Source: Diplosphaera chodatii (lineage: Eukaryota; Chlorophyta; Trebouxiophyceae; Prasiolales; Stichococcaceae). Taken from it: a stretch of DNA of 64,000 nucleotides. The stretch's first letter is position 1. Every line of letters begins with the position of its first letter. The translations under genes and the position numbers were made by a program. The notes below the pieces were generated by a model, which saw only the letters and a program-made list of their open reading frames with translations, searched no databases and was not told where the DNA came from. Where the stretch lies: NCBI GenBank assembly GCA_032358165.1, contig JAALGY010000036.1, forward strand, positions 1,302,001 to 1,366,000. The letters are read 5' to 3'. Shown piece by piece: positions 56,366 to 64,000 of this stretch.

Positions 56366-59300
56366 TCAGCTGAGCTGCATGCTGTTGACAGCAGCGTTGG
56401 AGTCACTGAAACGCAGAAGCAAACACACGGTGTCACAACCATGCAAGCTATCCATAAGATTCCTTAACTTCTGCAGGCAGGAAGAGAACAATGCGTACAT
56501 TCACTGAATTATCTAGGGAGCCCCACCTCGAAAGTTTGCGGCCCCATTTCTCGTTGAAGGCGCTTGGGTGAACGTTGACGTCGTTGCCAGTGTTGAGGGT
56601 AGAACTCTTGGGGTTGCCCGCGCTGATGATGCCGCCTGACACCGGCAGGTTGGCGCTCTGCTGGTTGGCGATGGCTGCACAGGACATCAACAAGTGCCTG
56701 AGACCACACCCTGATGACAGCTCCGTGCACGCTGTTGACAGGTTGTACAGCTAATCGAATCTGCGCTATGCATGATCAATCGCTCAGGACTAAGCCCGAA
56801 GATGCCACACCGCATGCTGTGCCCTTCTTGCACTCACACCAGGCAGACGTAGTGCTGACAACCTGGTCAGCTCAGAAGTGCGAGGAGCGCACCACCCTTG
56901 TTGTTGTTGGCACGAGTCCCCTGGTTGACGGTGTTGAATGCTGAGGTGCCGCCGTTGCTCAGAAAGAGGCTGCACAGGTAGGTGCAAACCTCTCGATCCT
57001 TGATAAGGGCACACGGTGCATGCAAGATGTGTGGAGGCACGCAGACAAAAGGCAGCCTTGCGCAAAAGCTGCCATGCAAAGGTGCCGAGGTGAACAAACC
57101 CCTTCACAGCACCGAGCATGACAGGCTGAGCGGATACTGAGCACCAACATCCAAATGCCGAGCCCATGTTGCAAGTGTCCTGGCATGACATGCTGAATCC
57201 CACCTCGAGAGCTTACGGCCCCATTTCTTGTTGAAGGCGCTTGGATGAACGTTGACAGCGTTACCGGTGTTGAGGGTAGAACTCTTGGGGTTGCCCGCGC
57301 TGATGATGCCGCCTGACACCGGCAGGTTGGCGCTCTGCTGGTTGGCGATGGCTGCATAGGGAACATCAACACGTGCCTGAGACCATACCCGGATGACAGC
57401 TCCGTGCACGCTGTTTACATTATGTACGGCCAAGGACTTTTGCGCTATGCAGGATAGCTCAGGACCAAGCCTGAAGATGCCGCACCACATGCTTTGCCCT
57501 TCTTGCACTCACACCATGCAAACATATATAGTGCTGACAACCTGGTCTGTTCAGAAGTGCGAGGAGCGCACCACCCTTGTTGTTGTTGGCACGAGTCCCC
57601 TGGTTGACGGTGTTACCGAGTGAAGTGCCACCGTTGCTGACAATCAGGCTGTGCACGCAGACACGAACCCATCGACACTCAACAGACACTTTGCGCAATC
57701 AAGCAGGAGAGATGCAGAAAGTATATGTTCTCGCTCAATATCTGCCATGCAAAGGTGCGAGGTGAACAAAACCCGACACAGCACCTGGCATGACAGTGTC
57801 CTCACATACCATGCTGAAGCCCACCTTGAAAGCTTACGGCCCTTCTTGTCGAAAGCGCTTGGGTGGACGTTGACATCGTTGCCGGTGTTGAGGGTAGAAC
57901 TCTTGGGGTTGCCCACGCTGATGATGCCGCCTGACACCGGCAGGTTGGCGCTCTGCTGGTTGGCGATGGCTGCACAAGACATTAACACGTGCTTGAGGCC
58001 ATATCCAGATAGCAGCTTCCTTGCATGGAGGGACGTGCATGCTGTTTGATCAATGTAGGGCTAGTGATTTCTGTGCTGTCAGCGTCATGCAGAAGTCTCA
58101 GACCGAGCCTCAACCGAACGATGCAAGACTACATGCTGTGCCCTTCCCGCACTCGCAACATGCAGGCCTGTTGATGAGAACCTGGTCAGGTCAGAAGTGG
58201 GAGGAGCGCACCACCGCTGTTCTTGTTGGCCCGAGTCCTCTGGTTGATGTAGTTTCCGAGTGAAGTGCCACCGTTGCTGACAATGAGGCTGTGCACGCAG
58301 ACACAACCCCATCGACACTCGATAGGAATGCCTTGCGCAAAAGCTGCCATGCAAAGGTGCAAGGTGAACAAAAGCCCTTCACAGCACCTAGCATATCTGG
58401 CTGAGCGGGTACTGAGTACCAGCATCCAAACGCCGAGTTCATATTGCAAGTGTCCTGGCATGCCGTGCTGAAGCCCACCTCGAGAGCTTACGGCCCCATT
58501 TCTTGTTGAAGGCACTTGGATGAACGTTGACAGCGTTGCCGGTGTTGAGGGTAGAACTCTTGGGGTTGCCCACGCTGATGATGCCGCCTGACACCGGCAG
58601 GTTGGCGCTCTGCTGGTTGGCGATGGCTGCATATGGGAAATCAACACGTGCCTGAGACTGTACCCAGATAGCAGCTCCCTTGCATGGAGGTACGTGCATG
58701 CTATGTACAGACTGTACGGCTAAAACATTCTGCGCTATGCAGGATTGCTCAGGACCAAGCCCGAAGATGCCACACCACATGCTTTGCCCTTCTTGCACTC
58801 ACACCATGCAGACGTAGTGCTGACAACCTGGTCAGCTCAGAAGTGCGAGGAGCGCACCACCCTTGTTGTTGTTGGCACGAGTCCCCTGGTTGACGGTGTT
58901 GAATGCTGAGGTGCCGCTGTTGCTGACAAGCAACAGAAGTTTGCGGTCCGCGCTGGACTTCAAGTTGGTATCGTCAGAAGCAACAAGCTCCTTGGTGCTG
59001 CTGCAGCCTGCATATCAGATTTGAAAGCTATCATGGCCAAACATTGCCTTCTCAGTGACAGGAGAGATGGTGCTTGCGCAGGCACACGCACATGCGCAAG
59101 CCAACGATTGCCTTGAGTACACCTTGTGCTCTGTTCGATTGTCAGACGGCTTTCTCGGCCGACAAGCAGTCGTGCTTACAAAAATAACACTGCCTCGAGC
59201 TCCATCCAATCCTTTGGAGTAACTGGAAGTGTTTAGCACAGATTGCGCTCCATCAAATAAACCAGCCACTATGAACATCGGCACGCGAATCTTGTGTTCC

Positions 59301-59862
59301 TGCTAGCAGGATTGTTCAGCTCCCATCTGCTGGTGGTGACAGCAGGTAGTCTAGCTAGGCTAACGACGCAGCAGGCTAGAAGGTGTAACCAGTGGACGAT
59401 GCACATGACAAGACAGGTGTACAGTCAGCAGATCCGTGCGTCAGCATCTCATCAAGTGCAAGCTTGGGACTGTACACACCCAACTGGCAGACTGCGGCAG
59501 ACGCCAGCTATGTCGTATAGCACCAAGCTCTAGAGCATCTCGGCTACCTAAATGCACGTATAGCAGGGCGATTCACCCTGGAATCGGTCAAGGCCGATGA
59601 TATGGACCGTCAGAACGACCCCCGAGGTCGCCAAGGCACACAGGCGACCGGATCTTGCCCGCCACGCGATGCAAGTACACATGCAATGCAATGCAAATGC
59701 CTGCAATGCATGGTCTGGCGGCACAGGCATCAGACTGTAACCCGCCGTTTGGAGAGGCGAAGGTGATATCCACAGGTGCTGGATTGTGAACTCACCGACA
59801 GTAGTGGTCACACACAGAAGCAGCGCAACGATGCCCCACGGCGCCAGCGCTGTTGCGACCAT
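56366..59862 (-). CDS. Secreted tandem-repeat protein with Gly-Gly-Ile repeats (gene B), family unknown
   Basis: The ATG at 59862 opens MVATALAPWGIVALLLCVTT, a signal peptide, ending at a GTGAG donor about 70 bases in. A candidate exon near 59250-59180 reads SVLNTSSYSKGLDGARGSV and IF. Downstream, eight repeat exons alternate: type B (LIVSNGGTSLGNTVNQGTR, then ANNNKG) and type A (AIANQQSANLPVSGGIIS, then GNPKSSTLNTGN). A last exon near 56405-56366 reads DSNAAVNSMQLS before TGA. A + B equals 225 bp in complete units, so unit gain or loss preserves frame. Each unit is rich in Asn, Gly, Ser, Thr with small hydrophobics, as in right-handed beta-helix or other solenoid surface proteins, but I do not recognise the family. 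Extracellular location is inferred from the signal peptide. Confidence 0.6.
56527..58929 (-). repeat. Four-copy tandem array of a two-exon unit, period 620-680 bp
   Basis: Type A exons lie at 56674-56527, 57351-57204, 57969-57825 and 58626-58479 (148, 148, 145 and 148 bp). Type B exons lie at 56969-56893, 57648-57572, 58288-58212 and about 58929-58858 (77 bp where complete). A core of about 85 bp in the A exons is nearly identical in all four copies, including silent positions. Introns between them also share words (for example the segment around GCTATGCAGGATTGCTCAGGACCAAGCC). The outermost copy of B (near 58929) loses similarity abruptly at its 5' end, marking the array boundary. The 3 bp deletion in the third A copy keeps the frame. 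Confidence 0.85.
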
Positions 59863-61785
59863 GTTGTCACGCACGACGGCAGGTTCAGCGAAGCCGAGTG
59901 TGCCGCGCTGGGGGCGGGGCACGAGTGCGAAGTGTGTGAGGCGCCGGAATGGCACAGTGTGGAGGTCTGCCGCCTTTTATGCCGCCAGATCTGAGTGATA
60001 AGGCACACGTGACCAGATGCTGCCGAATCCAGTGGGTTGTCATCTTCGTACAAGGCCACACACCAATCCGCAGACAGATGACCTGTCTCGATTGCGGCAG
60101 GGTCCTTCCTGTCTGACTGTGCACACGTGTCACAAGGACAATAGCGTGCAGGACCTGCTTCCAGCATGCACCATCTCATCTTGCCTCGATTCACAATGAT
60201 GCCGTTGCCCATATGGGATGCCGTTGCCCATATTGCCCATGCATGTCAGTCTGTCTGCAGTGCATGCCCAGCAACATACATATTGCGGGTTGACAGGCAA
60301 GTCTGGTTGTGACTGATGGGGCAGCATAAACACCCTCATGCATGCCTTGGATTGTAGCATCGAGATCTTCTTGCATGCACTGACAGTCCCGATGCGTAAG
60401 CTACATCTCTGAGCCTAAATATTCATGAAACTTGTCAGTCTCGACTGAATATGCTGCATGTGTTGCTCTACTGGCTAACGATTTGACACATCCTCCTCGT
60501 CTTAGCACCAAGGTTCGAGTGCCTTGGACTGGCAGTACGATGCACAGGGATGACAAGTCTGCACAGGCCCTGGGCGCTGCCTGTGGACGGTGTGCGTGCC
60601 CAGATCCTGCACAACACAACACATCGCGCCTGCTCGAGTAAGCACGACGTGCTTCTGAAAGTACCTGCATCACCTCACTGCCTTGCTACCGACCTGCACC
60701 ACTGTTGCATTCACAATTCATCACTGCTGTCATGGTGAGATGTATGTGTTGTTGCCTGCGCAGTGTCACGGCATACCATGATGTGATGGTCATGAATGTT
60801 GAGCATTACATTCATGCACGGCCGCCAGCACCCGCCCGTGTAGGCAGCTGCCCCTGCCATGAGTATGCAGGCTGCCATGTGCCACAGCATAGGTTGCTTG
60901 GGCCTGCGGGTGAGCTCATCGTCGCGTTCAGCTGTGTTCTGTTTGCAATATGCGACGAGGAGGCAGGCGCAGGCTGCAGACCTACACAGCATGGCTGCAC
61001 TGCAGCCTGCCATTGCTGCTGTGCAGCTCCGGTGTCCAAACGCATCGGCATTTGTACAGTGCGCAGTGTCTGTAGCAGCCTAGTCAGGCAGGTGCATGGT
61101 CGGGTCTATCACTCACTCCTCTCGTCTGTGTCCTGCCGCAGCCCCATCTATCTGGCTGAAGCAATGGGGCGGATGCGATCAGTTGAGTACTTGACCAGCT
61201 GCCGCAGCATCAGCATGCACGTGACGCAGGCAGCCCAGACTGACAGACGCTTGTGCAGGACAAGTTGCAAGCGCAGGCGGTATGAACATTTCGCAGCACG
61301 GCCTGCTTGCTTGTCGATATCATACAGCGCAGGTGTGCATTCTTGCAATTTCATACAGGTATACAGAATAAATACAGATGCTTGTATGAATGCTCAGGCC
61401 AAGACTTGCAGTAGATGAGACATGGTGCATGCTGTCATATTAAAAGAGACTGGGTTGCAGACACTCGCAGATAATGCCCACCATGCACTGGTGCATGTGA
61501 TTCACATAGAGGATTGACGCTCTCCACTGTGAAGGTGCGAATGTAGAAGATGTTTTGAAACACTTTAGTATACAGCAACTGGTTTCAGGTGGACATATCT
61601 CGAGGGCAAAGGGTCACAGCAGCCTGGTGTAATGACAACAAACCATGCCAGTATTTAAGACTATATATCTGGCAGGCAGGCCTGGACGTGACTGACGCGC
61701 AGACATCCAGCATGATGTACCGGCTACCAGGTGGTGTTCTTCCCTGCTGTGTGTCCGCTGGGTTGCGATGGTGACCCACCTTTCC
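59863..61785. other. 1.9 kb region between the two repeat-protein genes
   Basis: Contains the promoter of gene B and the 3' end of gene A. A short direct repeat GATGCCGTTGCCCATAT occurs twice near 60198-60232. A plus-strand frame of 237 codons (60705-61418) is open but Cys-rich and without recognised homology; I do not call it a gene. Confidence 0.3.
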
Positions 61786-63668
61786 TCAGTACTGAACTCC
61801 GCCGCTGACAACAGTCTGCAAGAGTGACTACTAAGATGAATCGTGCTTTTTCCTAGCACGATACTATCAATACGATATGATCAAAGGGTCACACATAATG
61901 CTGATACGCTTGCTACAGATGGTGGGGCATTGAGAGGATGGCTGGTTGTTTGATCCATAGCGCTGCAAATTGTCAGATGTTGTCAGCTGACAGTTGATGA
62001 CTGTTTTGGCACGAGCGTATAGATGTACACAGTTGCAGAAGCAGCTCTATCTTCCGCTGCGCTGTTCAAGCCTCGTGGATGTGTGTGACTGTGTAAAGAA
62101 ATGTTGATGCCGTCCCTGCCTCTCATCCGCACAGTGGCAAATTGTTGCTGGAAGTAGTTGCTACTGGCATGTTCCCGACTTGCACCATGTTGGATACTCC
62201 GCCCGTTGCGCCATTGTTGTTCATCTGCATGATGACGCCACCTACATGCATGGTGGAACGGAACTATTACCATGATGGCGCTGCTTTCCTGCAATTCGTC
62301 AAGTCATTGCATAACACCAAGTTTGTTTGAAGTGCAGGACAAAATTGCCGCCATGGAGTGGATGCACTGTGCTACAGGCAGCCTGCACAACGAGACGTTC
62401 AGTCATGCCTGTGTTGTCAGTGTCCGTCACGCTGTTGGAAGCGTCCTGCACGCCCACTCCGCCCCCGGTATTCCTGCAATCAAACCATGCAGATTTTCTT
62501 GCTGCTGGCGCGTTGCATTCGATGCATCAGTAATCATGCTCGAGGCACGGCATGCAAGTGGGGTATTGCACTGCGGAGCTCACATGTTCAGCGGACTGCT
62601 TTCCTTCTTCCTTTCCTTCAAACCACCAAAACATGCATGGTGTTCGAGTTTAAGAACTGCTATGTGAGACGTGGTGGTATTATGTACCGTACTGCCAAAC
62701 TCACTGTAACCTTGCTGACCACACGAACCTTGGGATCTTGGACAGCGCTGACATCCGTCGTGCCACCTGTGACGTCCTGGTTGTTGACCTGGTAGATCAC
62801 GCCGCCTGAAAAAGAAAAAAATGAAGACCTGAAGGTCTTCAACCTTGAAACGGCAAACGACATCACGCACATGCTATGCAAAACCAAACTTCGCCTTGGT
62901 TATTGACGTGTTCAATGTTGTTGGTGTCGTGCTGCAGGCCAACCCCTCCTCCCGTCATCCTGCGAGTCCACGTTAGACAGCACTCTGTCCGCATGCCATT
63001 TGTATCCACAGCTGGCCAGGTCTGGCAGCGCCCAATCATGAAACAATGATATGCAGTGACTGGCACATACAGGGTACAAGGGCACGACTCACACGTCCCC
63101 GGCTGGTTGATCCTGCAATGAGCACGCAGGGTTGGATTCCGAAAGCGACATGAAGTTTCAGTTTGTAATGGTCACATTCACATCTCTTTCAAAGACGACG
63201 ACAATACTGAACAGGGCGCACCAACCACGGATGAGTGCTTGTCAACGTTCTGATGACAGCAATTTTATACGTGCACCTGCTGCAAGGTGCGCTGAAGGAC
63301 CTTGCGATGGAAAAAGCTCCCCTTCATGCTTGCTCCGCCAGCGTTGATGAAATCAGCATTCGAAGTTTGACGGCTTTGGACAAAAGTATCCTGATGTACA
63401 TCACTGCTTGTGCCTGCACGTAACGATGGATGATCATAGAGGAACGATCGACCAGGTTGCATTGGTCGAGAAATGTCCTGCAAAAAGACGCCATGCCAGG
63501 GCCCAGCAGTGCGATATTCAGCATCAAGGCGGCTGTGGCAAGTATGTGGATGCATGCATCTGTCCAACTCGATCAGCATTCCTGTTTCGCACTTGCAATG
63601 GCGCTGGCGTTGGGGAGGGCAGCCACACTGCAGGCTATAGCAGTGCATAACAGCAGCCTCATCATCAT
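61786..63668 (-). CDS. Second secreted Gly-Gly-Val/Ile repeat protein (gene A), family unknown
   Basis: Three consecutive ATGs from 63668 open signal peptide MMMRLLLCTAIACSVAALPN, followed by a GTGCG donor near 63592. Short exons with the same motif as gene B follow: a weak candidate ADFINAGGASMKGS near 63340, TGGGVGLQHDTNNIEHVNN (near 62950), GGVIYQVNNQDVTGGTTDV then SAVQDPK (62807-62730), NTGGGVGVQDASNSVTDTD (near 62450), GGVIMQMNNNGATGGVSNM (near 62240), YGSNNQPSSQCPT (near 61965), and a terminal TVVSGGVQY before TGA at 61788-61786. Most exons start with or contain G-G-G/V-V/I followed by an Asn/Asp-rich turn, alternating GGV-I-x-Q and GGGVG-x-Q types. Unlike gene B the copies are well diverged in DNA. 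Exon phases were not all verified. Confidence 0.55.
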
Positions 63669-64000
63669 GACCAATCAACGGCAGAACTTCCTCATGCAAC
63701 GCGTGGCAGGACTGCTTTTAGATTCGGGTGCAAAGGTCTGCGAATGGACCGATTGCTAGTGGAAACCAGGATTCGCACACACACGTCCCAATCATTTGGT
63801 TATGACAAATTCATATTGGCAGGGACATCGGTAGGTTCGATGCTAGCGAGTGGAAATATATATCCTAGGAACCGACGGCAAGCACACGGACTTGATGAAC
63901 GAGCCAACAAGTGATAAGTGTTGCTGCTGCTTTGAGTAGTGTGGCTGTCGATCAACTTAGTGGGCCAGCTGCTCATGGTCGCTTCCCGTTGTCTTTTGCC
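63669..64000. promoter_or_regulatory. Upstream region of gene A, to window edge
   Basis: About 330 bp ahead of the gene A start codon. GAAATATATATCC near 63853 is the only A/T box-like stretch; its role is not shown. Confidence 0.25.

Noticed and set aside
1..64000. Possible bacterial, plasmid, organellar or CRISPR-bearing DNA
   Set aside because: Pervasive phase-consistent GT-AG introns and eukaryote-specific families (ORP, TMEM70, expansin) show nuclear algal DNA; no spaced repeat arrays of CRISPR type were seen.

Overview
This window is nuclear DNA of a green alga (Chlorophyta; a chlorella- or coccomyxa-like trebouxiophyte is my guess, not proven). Genes are split into many short exons with GT-AG introns (often GTGAG or GTGCG donors, at least one GC-AG intron), coding sequence is GC-rich with Ala/Gly/Pro/Ser/Gln-rich disordered tracts, and the protein families are eukaryotic. 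I see no operons, CRISPR arrays, rRNA or tRNA genes. Exon coordinates were read by eye from frame continuity and splice sites. Where a gene could be assembled in phase (DEP1/MtnB, DJ-1, METTL-type methyltransferase, TMEM70, the 3' half of the third expansin) the entry says so; elsewhere spans are approximate.

Left part, 0-30 kb, housekeeping-type genes. (-) 5' part of a methylthioribulose-1-phosphate dehydratase running off the left edge; (+) oxysterol-binding-protein-related lipid transfer protein; (+) DJ-1/PfpI family protein with a likely transit peptide; (-) atypical tyrosine phosphatase with an HCTHGKDRTG loop, with a foldback element in one intron; (+) METTL16/21-type methyltransferase; (-) an 11.4 kb gene for a giant Ser/Pro/Ala-rich coiled-coil protein of unknown function; (+) TMEM70-like mitochondrial protein.

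Middle part, 30-54 kb, a cell-wall neighbourhood. It opens with an unusual secreted expansin-fasciclin fusion (-), faced across about 1.1 kb by an expansin with a C-terminal carbohydrate-binding-like domain (+), then a second expansin-like gene with an unrecognisable 3' end, several short orphan genes, a third expansin with a hydroxyproline-rich-type tail, and a signal-anchored FkbM-type methyltransferase (-). Together these suggest matrix loosening, adhesion and glycan modification in the wall or secretory pathway.

Right part, 54-64 kb, is sparse in known genes. It holds two (-) strand genes for secreted proteins built from short exons with a recurring Gly-Gly-x-Ile/Val motif. One contains four tandem copies of a two-exon unit of 620-680 bp, very similar even in DNA. 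I could not match this repeat to a named family; it and the expansin-fasciclin fusion are the best candidates for something undescribed.
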